Source: Novosphingobium marinum
GTDB taxonomy: Bacteria > Pseudomonadota > Alphaproteobacteria > Sphingomonadales > Sphingomonadaceae
Length of the DNA stretch: 64,000 nucleotides
Assembly (NCBI RefSeq): GCF_013408095.1
Contig: NZ_JACBZF010000005.1
Span: 248,001-312,000 of the forward strand
Reading direction: 5' to 3'
In this document: in pieces, positions 1-8,810 of the stretch
Layout: each line of letters begins with the position of its first letter
Position numbering within the stretch: position 1 is the stretch's first letter
Position numbers and translations under genes: made by a program
Notes under the pieces: model-generated
The model's input: the letters and a program-made list of their open reading frames with translations, nothing else
Told to the model about the DNA's origin: nothing
Database searches by the model: none

Positions 1-370
1 AGCGCTGATGCGCAATGCCGCGATCACGTTCGTTTGTCGCGATGCACGCCTCAAGGTCGAAAACTCGCAATCGCTTTTCACGTCCGGCTTCGGCGCGGGC
101 GACGAAATCGTCATCCCAGTCGCGCACCATGACGGCAATTATTTCGCCGACGATGGAACGCTCGACCGGATCGAGGGCGAGGGCAGGGTGGCGTTCCGCT
201 ATCTGGACAACGTCAACGGTTCCGCGCGATCCATCGCCGGCGTCCTTGGCGAAGCAGGCAATGTTCTTGGCATGATGCCTCACCCCGAACGTGCGATCGA
301 AGACGCGCAGGGCGGTTCGGATGGCCGGATTCTGTTCGAAAGCGCGGTGAAGGGCCTCGTCGGCGCCTGA
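1..370 (+). CDS. purQ: Phosphoribosylformylglycinamidine synthase glutaminase subunit, 3' part
   Basis: C-terminal part of the class I glutaminase subunit that supplies ammonia for the fourth step of purine synthesis. The frame is open from base 2 to the TGA at 368-370, so the start and the nucleophilic cysteine lie before the window. The MPHPER motif (codons near 272-289) carries the histidine and glutamate of the glutaminase triad. About 122 codons of a usual 220-230 are present. Its stop directly abuts the stop of the opposite-strand gene (TGA then TCA), leaving no room for a terminator between them. Assignment is firm. Confidence 0.93.
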   Translation, partial: ALMRNAAITFVCRDARLKVENSQSLFTSGFGAGDEIVIPVAHHDGNYFADDGTLDRIEGEGRVAFRYLDNVNGSARSIAGVLGEAGNVLGMMPHPERAIEDAQGGSDGRILFESAVKGLVGA

Positions 371-2734
371 TCAGGCGGCGTTCGCTTCTTTGCGCCGCTG
401 GCGTTCGTCGAACAGCCTGCGGGCGTCGGGCGCGGGCATCGGGCGGCCAAAGTAGTAGCCCTGGACTTTCTTGCAGCCGAGCGAGCGAACCGTCGCAAGC
501 TCGCGCTCGTCCTCTACGCCCTCGGCCGTCGTCGACATCTCGAGGCTGTCCGCCATCGCGACCACGGCACGAATGATTGCCAGGCTTTCCGGATTGCCGG
601 TCGCCGCGCCCTGAACGAAGCTGCGGTCCACCTTGATGTTGGAAAAGCGCAGCTTGCGCAGGTATCCCAGCGACGAGTAGCCGGTCCCGAAATCGTCCAG
701 CGCCACGCCGCAGCCCAGCGCCATGACCTGTTCGAGCGCCGCACGCGCCTGGGCCGCGTCGCGCACGAAGATGCTCTCGGTGACTTCGAGTTCCAGCCTG
801 CTGGCTTGCAGGCGGCTCATGGAAAGCGCACCGACCACGCTCGCGGCGAAATTCGGCTCCAGAAGCTGCTCTCCCGAAACGTTGACGGCTACGCGGACAT
901 GACCTGGCCAGCGCGCGGCTTCCTTGCAGGCCTCGCGAAGGACCCACTCGCCGATGGGGACGATGAGCCGCGTATCTTCGGACAGCGGGATGAACTTGGC
1001 CGGGCTGACGAACCCGTGTTCTTCGCTGTTCCAGCGCAGCAGCGCCTCGAAACTGACGATGGCTTCGCTTTCGGCATCGACGACGGGCTGGAAGTTCAGG
1101 CTGAATTCGTTGCGTTCGAGCGCACGGCGAAGGGAAAACTCCAGCCTGCGTCGCTCCTCGGCATGGGCGTGCAGGGCCGGCTCGTAGGTGTAGTGCTGGC
1201 CGCCGCCTTCGTCCTTGGACCGATAGAGCGCAAGGTCGGCGTTGCGCATCAGCGTTTCCACCGTCGAGCCGTCGCGCGGGCCGACTGCCGAACCGATGCT
1301 GGCACCGACGAACAGCGTGTGATGATCGACATCGTAGGGCTGCGAAAGGCGTTCGATCACTCGCTCGGCGATACGATTGACGCGGTCCATGTCGGAAGCG
1401 TCGCGGACGACGATGGCAAACTCGTCGCCGCCAAGCCGCCCGCAAAGCTCGTTGCGGCTGAGCTGTTCCTTCAGGCGTTCCGAGACCCGTGCCAGCAGCT
1501 GGTCGCCGACGAGATGGCCGAGAGTATCGTTGACCGCCTTGAAGCGATCGAGGTCGATCATCAGGAAGGCACAGCGCGTGCGCCACTGCTCGGCATAGCT
1601 GAGCGCATCGCCCAGTGCCTCGGTCAGCATCATGCGGTTGGGCAGGCCGGTCAGCGTGTCGTAGCGCGCCATGTGCGCGATCTTGTCGGAGCTTTCGCGC
1701 TGCTCGGTCACGTCCGAGCCGACACCGCGAAAACCGTCGAACACCCCGTTCTCGTCGAGTTTGGGAGTGCCCGAAAGCTCCCACCAGCGTTGTTCGCCAT
1801 TGATCGTGACGCGCACCAGCAGGTTCGAGAAGCTTTCCCGTCGCTTTAGCCGCTCCGCGAGGTCGTGGAGGCTCGACGGGAACTGACCCGTGTCCCAGGC
1901 AGGTCCGGCAACGAGCTGGATGAATGGCTTGCCTTCGATCGAGCGGGGCTCCTGGCCCAGCGCATAGGCGAAACGGGGGCTGACCGACCGGACCCTGCGC
2001 GACGTATCGATCTGCCACAGCCAGTCGGCCGCGCCTTCCTCGAACTCGCGCAGCAGCAGCGATACGACCTCGTTCTTCTCGATCATCCCGGCTTCGGCGA
2101 TCTTGGTGCGCAGATAGCGCCTTGCACCTTCGATCGCGCCGATTCCGACCGTGAAGACAAAGGCGAGCGAGACCAGCGCGACATCGTAGCTGCCGTTGAG
2201 GAGGAAGCCCACGATCATCGAGCCGCCGGCAATCGCCGTGAACATCAGCGTTCCGAGGGGAACCGCCGGCAGCAGGATCGCCGATGCCGTCATCAGCATC
2301 GCCATGACCGTCCACAACTTCAGTTCGGTCTCGACCCCGACGAAGCGGGTGAAAAACGCCGCCGGAACTACCCAGACGAGCGCCTTGACGATCGAGCTGA
2401 AGGTCTGGCGATTCACTTCCTCGCTGGTCATGCGGCGCCTGTCCGCATCGACGAGAGAGACGTCGATCCGCATGCCGTAGTACAACGACCCCATGAGCGC
2501 GGCCGACCAGGCCACGAGCGCGGTCGCCGCGACATGTCCGAAGAACAGAGCGAAAGTCGCAAGCGCGGCAACCGAGTGAATGATGATTCGCGCCAGGGTG
2601 GCCGTGGCAAGACTGGAATACTGGAGTCCGCGCAGCCGTGCCCAGTCGCCTTCGGCGGGGTCGGAAAGCCCTAGAACCGCAAGGACCGGAAGATCCTTCG
2701 GAAGGCTGGAGGAGGCGGCGGTGTCCCTGTTCAC
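371..2734 (-). CDS. Membrane GGDEF/EAL cyclic-di-GMP protein with PAS domain
   Basis: A 787-residue protein. The N-terminal third has about five hydrophobic segments, then a PAS-like sensor (around residues 260-370, ending in a PAC-type stretch), a GGDEF domain and a C-terminal EAL domain. GGDEF is intact (RLGGDEFA) but RNEL stands where the inhibitory RxxD site would be. The phosphodiesterase motifs look intact: EALLRW, DDFGTGYSSL and KVDRSF. It could make or degrade cyclic di-GMP; the complete EAL set favours a phosphodiesterase regulated by the GGDEF domain. The start is taken as the GTG at 2732-2734. The frame continues upstream into glmS, but that part is antisense-like. It follows glmS by 65 bases and may be co-transcribed with it. 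Confidence 0.85.
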   Translation of the reverse strand: MNRDTAASSSLPKDLPVLAVLGLSDPAEGDWARLRGLQYSSLATATLARIIIHSVAALATFALFFGHVAATALVAWSAALMGSLYYGMRIDVSLVDADRRRMTSEEVNRQTFSSIVKALVWVVPAAFFTRFVGVETELKLWTVMAMLMTASAILLPAVPLGTLMFTAIAGGSMIVGFLLNGSYDVALVSLAFVFTVGIGAIEGARRYLRTKIAEAGMIEKNEVVSLLLREFEEGAADWLWQIDTSRRVRSVSPRFAYALGQEPRSIEGKPFIQLVAGPAWDTGQFPSSLHDLAERLKRRESFSNLLVRVTINGEQRWWELSGTPKLDENGVFDGFRGVGSDVTEQRESSDKIAHMARYDTLTGLPNRMMLTEALGDALSYAEQWRTRCAFLMIDLDRFKAVNDTLGHLVGDQLLARVSERLKEQLSRNELCGRLGGDEFAIVVRDASDMDRVNRIAERVIERLSQPYDVDHHTLFVGASIGSAVGPRDGSTVETLMRNADLALYRSKDEGGGQHYTYEPALHAHAEERRRLEFSLRRALERNEFSLNFQPVVDAESEAIVSFEALLRWNSEEHGFVSPAKFIPLSEDTRLIVPIGEWVLREACKEAARWPGHVRVAVNVSGEQLLEPNFAASVVGALSMSRLQASRLELEVTESIFVRDAAQARAALEQVMALGCGVALDDFGTGYSSLGYLRKLRFSNIKVDRSFVQGAATGNPESLAIIRAVVAMADSLEMSTTAEGVEDERELATVRSLGCKKVQGYYFGRPMPAPDARRLFDERQRRKEANAA

Positions 2735-2799
2735 CGGCCCGCTATCGCAGCAACAGGTTAGCAGCCCGTAAAATCTTCGCGATTCAATCGGCTTGCCGG

Positions 2800-4623
2800 C
2801 TATTCGACCGTGACGCTCTTGGCCAGGTTCCGGGGCTGGTCGACGTCCGTACCTTTGACGCAGGCGACGTGATACGCGAGCAATTGCACCGGTACGGCGT
2901 AAACGATCGGCGCGATGAGGGGGTGCACCCTGGGCATCTCGATTGTCGCGATACAGCCTTCGCCCGCATCGGCGATGCCTTCCGCGTCCGAAATCAGCAC
3001 GATCTTGCCGCCGCGGGCGCTCACTTCCTGCATGTTGCTCACCGTCTTCTCGAACAGCGGGCCGGACGGCGCGATTACGATCACAGGGACAGCATCGTCG
3101 ATTAGCGCGATCGGGCCGTGCTTCATCTCTCCCGATGCATAGCCCTCGGCATGTATATAGCTGATTTCCTTGAGTTTCAGCGCACCTTCCAGCGCAAGCG
3201 GATAGTCGGGGCCGCGCCCGAGGTAGAGCACGTCGCGCGCCGGCGCGATCAGGTGCGCCATTTCCGAAATGGCCTCGTCGTAATCGAGAGCGGCATTGAG
3301 GCAGGCGGGCGCCTCGATCAGGTGGCGAACGATTTCGGCCTCTTCCTCGCGACCGAGCCGGCCACGCAGGACCGCGAGGTTGGCGGCGAGTGCGGCGAGA
3401 ACCGCAAGCTGGCAGGTGAACGCCTTGGTCGACGCGACGCCGATCTCGGGTCCGGCGTGCGTGGGCAGCAGCAGATCGGCCTCGCGCGCCATCGAGCTTG
3501 TCGGAACGTTGACGACGACCGCGATGGTCTGCCCTTCGGCCCGGCAATGACGCAGCGCTGCCAGAGTGTCGGCGGTCTCGCCCGACTGCGAGATGAACAG
3601 CGCAAGGCCGCCGGGTTCGAGCACGGGATCGCGATAGCGGAACTCGCTGGCGACATCGATGTCGACGGGCAGCCGGGCGAATTGCTCGAACCAGTATTTC
3701 GCCACGAGACCCGCATAGTAGCTGGTGCCGCACGCGACGATCGTAACGCGATTGATCTGGGACAGGTCGTAGTCGATCTGCGGCAGCGCGACCGACTGGT
3801 CGACCTGCCGGATGTAGCTGTTGAGCGTCTGGGCAACGACGGTCGGCTGCTCGAAGATCTCCTTCTGCATGAAGTGCCGGTAATTGCCCTTCTCGATGGC
3901 GGCGGCGGACGCCCCCGAGGTGGTGACCTCCCGATCCACGGGATTGTTGTTCGAATCGTAGATCTGCGCCCCTTCGCGGGTGACGACGACCCAGTCGCCT
4001 TCCTCGAGATAGCTGATCCTCTGGGTGAGTGGCGCCAGCGCCAGTGCGTCGGACCCGAGATAGGTCTCTCCGTCACCGTAGCCGATGACCAGCGGCGAGC
4101 CGAGGCGTGCACCGATGAGCATGTCTGGATGCGCGCGAAAGGCGATCGCCAGCGCGAACGCGCCACGTAGCCGGGGCAGCGCGGCCTTCACCGCGTCCTC
4201 TGGTGAGGCGCCTTTTTCGATGGCGTCAGAAACGAGGTGCGCGACGACCTCGCTGTCGGTTTCGCTTTCGAAGGTTCGCCCGGCCGCCTTCAGCTCCTCG
4301 CGAAGCTGGCGGAAATTCTCGATGATGCCGTTGTGTACGAGTGCGACTTCGTCCGTTGCATGCGGGTGGGCGTTTGCAGCGGTCGGAGCGCCATGAGTCG
4401 CCCAGCGCGTGTGCGCGATGCCGACTGTCCCCGGCGCGGGGTGCGATGCGAGTTCCTTGACGAGGTTGGCAAGCTTGCCTTCCGCGCGCCTGCGTACAAG
4501 TTCACCGGCTTCGACAGTGCAGATGCCGGCGCTGTCGTACCCGCGATATTCCATGCGGCGCAGGCCATCGACCAGCCGATCGGATACTTCTTCCTTGCCG
4601 ACAATGCCTATGATTCCGCACAT
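2800..4623 (-). CDS. glmS: Glutamine--fructose-6-phosphate aminotransferase
   Basis: Cytoplasmic enzyme converting fructose-6-phosphate and glutamine to glucosamine-6-phosphate, the entry step to peptidoglycan and lipopolysaccharide amino sugars. 607 residues, the normal length. The protein begins MCGIIGIVG, so Cys2 becomes the N-terminal nucleophile after Met removal. The glutaminase domain fills the first 220 residues and two SIS domains follow (CGTSYYAG, SQSGETADT). It ends in AKSVTVE as usual for the family. ATG start at 4621-4623. It lies 114 bases downstream of glmU on the same strand, so the two steps of UDP-GlcNAc synthesis are clustered. No glmS ribozyme is seen upstream. Confidence 0.97.
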   Translation of the reverse strand: MCGIIGIVGKEEVSDRLVDGLRRMEYRGYDSAGICTVEAGELVRRRAEGKLANLVKELASHPAPGTVGIAHTRWATHGAPTAANAHPHATDEVALVHNGIIENFRQLREELKAAGRTFESETDSEVVAHLVSDAIEKGASPEDAVKAALPRLRGAFALAIAFRAHPDMLIGARLGSPLVIGYGDGETYLGSDALALAPLTQRISYLEEGDWVVVTREGAQIYDSNNNPVDREVTTSGASAAAIEKGNYRHFMQKEIFEQPTVVAQTLNSYIRQVDQSVALPQIDYDLSQINRVTIVACGTSYYAGLVAKYWFEQFARLPVDIDVASEFRYRDPVLEPGGLALFISQSGETADTLAALRHCRAEGQTIAVVVNVPTSSMAREADLLLPTHAGPEIGVASTKAFTCQLAVLAALAANLAVLRGRLGREEEAEIVRHLIEAPACLNAALDYDEAISEMAHLIAPARDVLYLGRGPDYPLALEGALKLKEISYIHAEGYASGEMKHGPIALIDDAVPVIVIAPSGPLFEKTVSNMQEVSARGGKIVLISDAEGIADAGEGCIATIEMPRVHPLIAPIVYAVPVQLLAYHVACVKGTDVDQPRNLAKSVTVE

Positions 4624-4737
4624 GAACGTTCGATCCCTGCTGAATGAAAGCGGTTAACGGGTCGATGCGGGGATGGCACCGATTCGTTTATTTTCCGACA
4701 AGCGTGGCGGCGGATACAGCCGCGCCAGCGCTTTGTG

Positions 4738-6114
4738 TCAGGCCTTCTTCTCGGCCTTCTTCTTTTTCTTCATCGCATCGTGAAAGCGATCCGCCCAGCC
4801 CGGTTTCACGAGCTGTTCGGCCCGCACGAGGCGCAGTTCGCCGGCGGCAACGTCGCGGGATACCGCGCTGCCCGCCGCCACGATGGCGTCGGCGCCTATC
4901 CGGACCGGGGCGATCAGGGCGCTGTTCGAGCCGATGAAGGCCCGTTCGCCGATCTGCGTCTTGTGCTTGAAATAACCGTCGTAGTTGCACGTGATCGTCC
5001 CTGCGCCCACGTTCGCCCCCGCACCGACTTCGGCATCGCCGAGGTAGGTGAGGTGATTGGCCTTCGCACCCGGGCCGAGCACGGTCTTCTTCATCTCGAC
5101 GAAATTGCCGACCTTGGATTTCTCCTCGAGGATCGAGCCGGGGCGTAGCCGCGCGTAGGGGCCGATCTCGACGCCCGCCTCCAGGCGCGCGCCCTCGACA
5201 TGGCAGAATGCGCGGATCGTGACGCCGTCGGCAACGGACACGTCAGGGCCGAAGAACACGTTCGGTTCGATCGTGACGTCGCGGCCGATTTGCGTGTCCC
5301 ACGAAAACCAGACGGTTTCGGGGGCTACGAGCGTGGCGCCTTCGGACATCGCCCGCTCGCGGCGATCTTCCTGCCAGCGCGCTTCGGCCGCAGCGAGTTC
5401 GGCGCGGCTGTTGATGCCTGCTACCTCGTCGGGATCGTCGGTCACCACGACGGCGCAGGTCCTGCCGTCCCCGATGGCGAGGTTGACGATATCGGGGAGG
5501 TAGTACTCGCCTTGCGCATTGTCATTCCCGACGCGCGCCAGCAACGCGAAGAGGTCCTGCGCGCGTGCCGCCAGCAGCCCTGAATTGCACAGCCGCGAGG
5601 CGCGTTCCTCCTCGGTTGCGTCCTTGTGCTCGACCATCTTCAGGATGCGGCCCTGCATCGCGATGACGCGGCCATACTGCAACGGATCGTCGGGCTCGAA
5701 GGCCAGCACGACGGCTCCCGGCTCGTCGGTCGCATGAAGCCTCTCGATCATCGCACGCATCGTCCGCGTCGAAACGAATGGCACGTCGCCGTAAAGCACG
5801 AGGACATCGCCGTCGAAACCCGCCAGCGTTTCCTCGGCCTGCTGCACCGCATGCCCGGTGCCGAGTTGCGGTTCCTGCAAGGCTATCGTCGCGCGATCGG
5901 CCATCGCGGCTTCCAACTGCTCCCGGCCATGGCCGGCGACGACGACGGTGCGTTCCGGTGAGAGCCCGGCGGCGCTCGCCATGAGGTGCTCGATCATCGG
6001 GCGACCGGCGATCGGGTGGAGCACCTTGTGCAGGTCGCTCTTCATGCGCGTACCCTTGCCGGCGGCAAGGATCACGACGGCAAGCGGCGGGCGGGACTGT
6101 TCGGGCTCGGTCAT
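4738..6114 (-). CDS. glmU: Bifunctional GlcNAc-1-P uridyltransferase / GlcN-1-P acetyltransferase
   Basis: Bifunctional cytoplasmic enzyme making UDP-N-acetylglucosamine. 458 residues. The N-terminal uridyltransferase domain shows the nucleotide-binding LAAGKGTRM motif at the start. The C-terminal half is a left-handed beta-helix with hexapeptide repeats (for example VEIGPYARLRPGS, NVGAGTITCNYDG) forming the acetyltransferase site. A lysine-rich tail (KKKKKAEKKA) ends the protein. ATG start at 6112-6114. The gene is divergent from gph with only 59 bases between the start codons, so both promoters must sit in that short gap. The gene order glmU then glmS suggests joint transcription. Confidence 0.96.
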   Translation of the reverse strand: MTEPEQSRPPLAVVILAAGKGTRMKSDLHKVLHPIAGRPMIEHLMASAAGLSPERTVVVAGHGREQLEAAMADRATIALQEPQLGTGHAVQQAEETLAGFDGDVLVLYGDVPFVSTRTMRAMIERLHATDEPGAVVLAFEPDDPLQYGRVIAMQGRILKMVEHKDATEEERASRLCNSGLLAARAQDLFALLARVGNDNAQGEYYLPDIVNLAIGDGRTCAVVVTDDPDEVAGINSRAELAAAEARWQEDRRERAMSEGATLVAPETVWFSWDTQIGRDVTIEPNVFFGPDVSVADGVTIRAFCHVEGARLEAGVEIGPYARLRPGSILEEKSKVGNFVEMKKTVLGPGAKANHLTYLGDAEVGAGANVGAGTITCNYDGYFKHKTQIGERAFIGSNSALIAPVRIGADAIVAAGSAVSRDVAAGELRLVRAEQLVKPGWADRFHDAMKKKKKAEKKA

Positions 6115-6173
6115 GGGGTTCGTGTGCCAGCTAATTCTTGCGGTTTCCAGAAGGTCTCGCCATCAGGCCGGGG

Positions 6174-6851
6174 ATGAACGACTTTCCTTTCGACATCGTG
6201 GGGTTCGACCTTGACGGGACGCTTCTCGACACGCACGGCGATCTGGCCGACGCGCTCAATCACGCCATGGCAAAGGCCGGCCGTCCACCCGTTCCGCACG
6301 CCGAAACGCGCGACCTTATCGGCGGTGGCTCGAAAAAGATGCTCGGCCGTGCGCTCGACTTGACCGGCGGGCGTCCTTCGGACGCGGAGTTCGGAAGGCT
6401 GCACGCGGCTCTGCTCGATCACTACAGCCGCAACATCGCCAACCACACGAAGCCGTTTCCCGGTGCGGTAGCGGCGCTCGATGCGCTTCAGGAACGTGGG
6501 GTCCGGCTTGCGGTGGTCACCAACAAGTACGAGCGGTTCGCGCGCGAGGTGCTCGGCACCCTCGGGCTGGCCGAACGTTTCTTTGTCATTCTCGGCGGAG
6601 ACACGCTCGGCCCGGAACGTTCGAAACCGAGCCCGGACCTTCTCATCGAAATGACCGAACGCGGCGGCAGCGCCAATTGCGCGTACGTTGGCGACACGAC
6701 GTACGACACCCAAGCCGCACGCGCAGCCGGTATGCCATGCGTGGCCGTGCGCTTCGGGTTTTGCGACAGGGAGCCGGAGCAACTCGGTGCCGATGCGCTC
6801 ATTGACCACTTCGACGACCTGATCCCCGCGCTCGCCTCGCTGTCACGCTGA
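6174..6851 (+). CDS. gph: Phosphoglycolate phosphatase, HAD family
   Basis: 225-residue HAD-superfamily hydrolase that dephosphorylates 2-phosphoglycolate. Motif I is DLDGTLLDT near residue 10 with the nucleophilic aspartate. Motif II is VTNKYER, motif III is KPSPDLL, and motif IV is VGDTTYDTQAA. The helical cap lies between residues 15 and 90. I chose the ATG at 6174 because the HAD fold starts directly after it. An upstream start at 6138 would add 12 residues without family support. The 3' end overlaps the convergent antiporter gene by nine bases. The substrate is inferred from the family; related HAD enzymes act on other sugar phosphates. Confidence 0.87.
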   Translation: MNDFPFDIVGFDLDGTLLDTHGDLADALNHAMAKAGRPPVPHAETRDLIGGGSKKMLGRALDLTGGRPSDAEFGRLHAALLDHYSRNIANHTKPFPGAVAALDALQERGVRLAVVTNKYERFAREVLGTLGLAERFFVILGGDTLGPERSKPSPDLLIEMTERGGSANCAYVGDTTYDTQAARAAGMPCVAVRFGFCDREPEQLGADALIDHFDDLIPALASLSR

Positions 6852-8684
6852 GGACGGTTGCGGCCCGTTCGCGTTCTGGGTCTTGGCCTCGCGCTTCGCC
6901 TTGTGGTCTTCGGCGGTTTCCGGCGGGTAGAAGCCGACAATGGTGTCCCCGTCTCCGACGCTCGGCGTGTTGATCGAGGAGAAGAAGGTGTAGTTGCCGT
7001 CGGGGCGCACCACGGCCACCGGCATCGCCCCTTCCTCCAGTTGCGACTTGAACTGGTCGAAGGTGAACTGGTCGGTGATCTTGGTGCGGCTGAGATACCA
7101 GCCTTCGGCAATGCGGGTCTGGAGGTCGTAGATGGTCAGCGGTTCCTTGAACATCATGCCGGCGCGTGGCGTCGTCATCCCGCCACGCTGGTCGGGCGCG
7201 ACCTGCAGCACCTTGTCGAAGCCGAGTTCCGGGCCGAGTTCCGAGCAGACAAGCGCGTTATAGGCGTCGCTGTCCGACAGCGCGGCGACCTTGCTGAAGC
7301 TGCCCCAGTCGAAATGGTGCCGGAAATTGTCGTCGAGCATGTCGCCCATGTGGGCATCGAGCTCCTTCTTCCGGGCCGCGCGCAGCTTGAACTTGCTGCT
7401 GTCCGCCACCGCGACGGGCACGCCTGCTTTCTGCATCGCTTCGGCAAGAGCGACCGACCAGTCGTTGATGCCGATCAGCATCAGCCCGTTGCCCTGGCCG
7501 CGATCGATCCCGAGGTAGCGCGCCCACCACTTTGCGGTGAAGCCATGTGCGGTGATGGTGGCGATGGCGGTGATGAAGGCGAGGGGTACCAGCAGCTCGG
7601 CCCCCGGCACGCCGCGTTCGGTCAGGCGGAGCGCGAACAGGCCGGTGATGGCGACCGCAACGATACCGCGCGGCGCGATCCAGGCGATGAACAGCCGCTC
7701 CTTCCACGGCATGTCGGACCACATGAGGCTGACCAGCACGGTCAGTGGACGCGCGACGAACATCAGGAGCACGAGGAACAGGAGGGAGCGCACCGGCAGG
7801 AGCGTGAGGTTCTCCCACGTAAGCTGCGCCGAAAGGATGATGAACACACCCGCGATCAACAGGACCGCAAGATCCTCCTTGAACCGCCGAAGCGTGTTGG
7901 TGGCGAAGGTCTGGCGATTGCCCATGACCATGCCCATCACCGTCACGGTGACGAGTCCGCTTTCGTGCTGAACGAAATCGGCGACGACGAAACCGGCGAT
8001 GACAGTCACCAGCAGGACCGGCGCCTTGAGGTACTCGGGTACGTATCCGCGCGGAAAGGCCCACGTCAGCAGCCAGCCGAGCGCGAAACCCAGCGCGCCA
8101 GCCCCGAGCGAGGCTATGGCGACGCTCAGCAGGCTGCCATGTCCTTCCTCGCCGCTGCCGAAGGTCATTTCGGCGAAGATGACGATGGCGAGCAGCGCGC
8201 CGATGGGATCGTTTATGATCGCTTCCCACTTGAGCGTATCGCCCACGCGCCTGGGCACGTTGATGGCGCGCAGCATCGGGCCGATCACGGTAGGGCCGGT
8301 GACGACGAGGATGCCGCCGAACAGCATCGATATCTCCCAGCTCAGCCCCGCGCCGAAATGGACCGCGGCGGAGCACGCCATCCATCCTATCGGCACGCCG
8401 AGCAGGATAAGTCTTCGGACCGAATTGCCCGCTTCGCGAAGGTCCCGAAGGTTGAGTTGCAAGCCGCCTTCGAACAGGATCACCGCCACGGCGAGCTTTA
8501 TTATCGGATCTCTCAACTCGCCGAAATCGACCTGCGGGTCGAGAATGCCGACGATCGGACCGACGATGATGCCGGCGGCAAGCAGGAAAACGATCGCCGG
8601 ACGCCCGGTTCGCCACGCGACCCACTGGGCAGTCACGCCCAGGACGCCGATCATGGCGATCTTCATCATCAGGGGTTCGGCCAT
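6843..8684 (-). CDS. CPA1-type sodium(potassium)/proton antiporter with TrkA-N-like domain
   Basis: 613 residues. The first 400 hold about 12 transmembrane segments with the antiporter signatures VTGPTVIGPML and EAIINDPIGALLAIV (the ND pair of the transport site). The last 200 residues are cytoplasmic and begin with GLMLIGINDWSVALAEA, which resembles a TrkA-N nucleotide-binding fold. This layout fits the NhaP-like group exchanging sodium or potassium for protons at the inner membrane. The exact ion cannot be told from sequence. I use the ATG at 8682-8684 (MAEPLMMK); a further start 33 bases upstream is possible. It follows the M16 peptidase gene by 126 bases on the same strand. Confidence 0.85.
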   Translation of the reverse strand: MAEPLMMKIAMIGVLGVTAQWVAWRTGRPAIVFLLAAGIIVGPIVGILDPQVDFGELRDPIIKLAVAVILFEGGLQLNLRDLREAGNSVRRLILLGVPIGWMACSAAVHFGAGLSWEISMLFGGILVVTGPTVIGPMLRAINVPRRVGDTLKWEAIINDPIGALLAIVIFAEMTFGSGEEGHGSLLSVAIASLGAGALGFALGWLLTWAFPRGYVPEYLKAPVLLVTVIAGFVVADFVQHESGLVTVTVMGMVMGNRQTFATNTLRRFKEDLAVLLIAGVFIILSAQLTWENLTLLPVRSLLFLVLLMFVARPLTVLVSLMWSDMPWKERLFIAWIAPRGIVAVAITGLFALRLTERGVPGAELLVPLAFITAIATITAHGFTAKWWARYLGIDRGQGNGLMLIGINDWSVALAEAMQKAGVPVAVADSSKFKLRAARKKELDAHMGDMLDDNFRHHFDWGSFSKVAALSDSDAYNALVCSELGPELGFDKVLQVAPDQRGGMTTPRAGMMFKEPLTIYDLQTRIAEGWYLSRTKITDQFTFDQFKSQLEEGAMPVAVVRPDGNYTFFSSINTPSVGDGDTIVGFYPPETAEDHKAKREAKTQNANGPQPSSA

Positions 8685-8763
8685 ACGTCCTGATATCCTA
8701 TCGCAACGCAGGAGCAAGGGCGCGTTGCGCCTTGGGCGGTGGGGGCGAACCGTGGATCGGCAT

Positions 8764-8803
8764 GCGGAACCTATGCAACCCGGCTGAGGGCGGCTGGTTC
8801 CGC
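8764..8803. other. Hairpin-forming inverted repeat between peptidase and antiporter genes
   Basis: GCGGAACC at 8764-8771 and its inverted copy GGTTCCGC at 8796-8803 form an eight-base-pair stem. They lie just downstream of the M16 peptidase stop and upstream of the antiporter start. No run of T follows on either strand, so this could be a processing or partial attenuation signal rather than a simple terminator. Confidence 0.35.
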
Positions 8804-8810
8804 ACGACGA

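Noticed and set aside
213-2315. Minus-strand 700-codon frame inside the GGDEF/EAL gene
   Set aside because: Out-of-frame shadow on the same strand; the other frame carries the GGDEF and EAL motifs.
4624-4737. glmS ribozyme/riboswitch upstream of glmS
   Set aside because: The 114-base gap shows none of the conserved ribozyme core, and this riboswitch is mainly known from Firmicutes.
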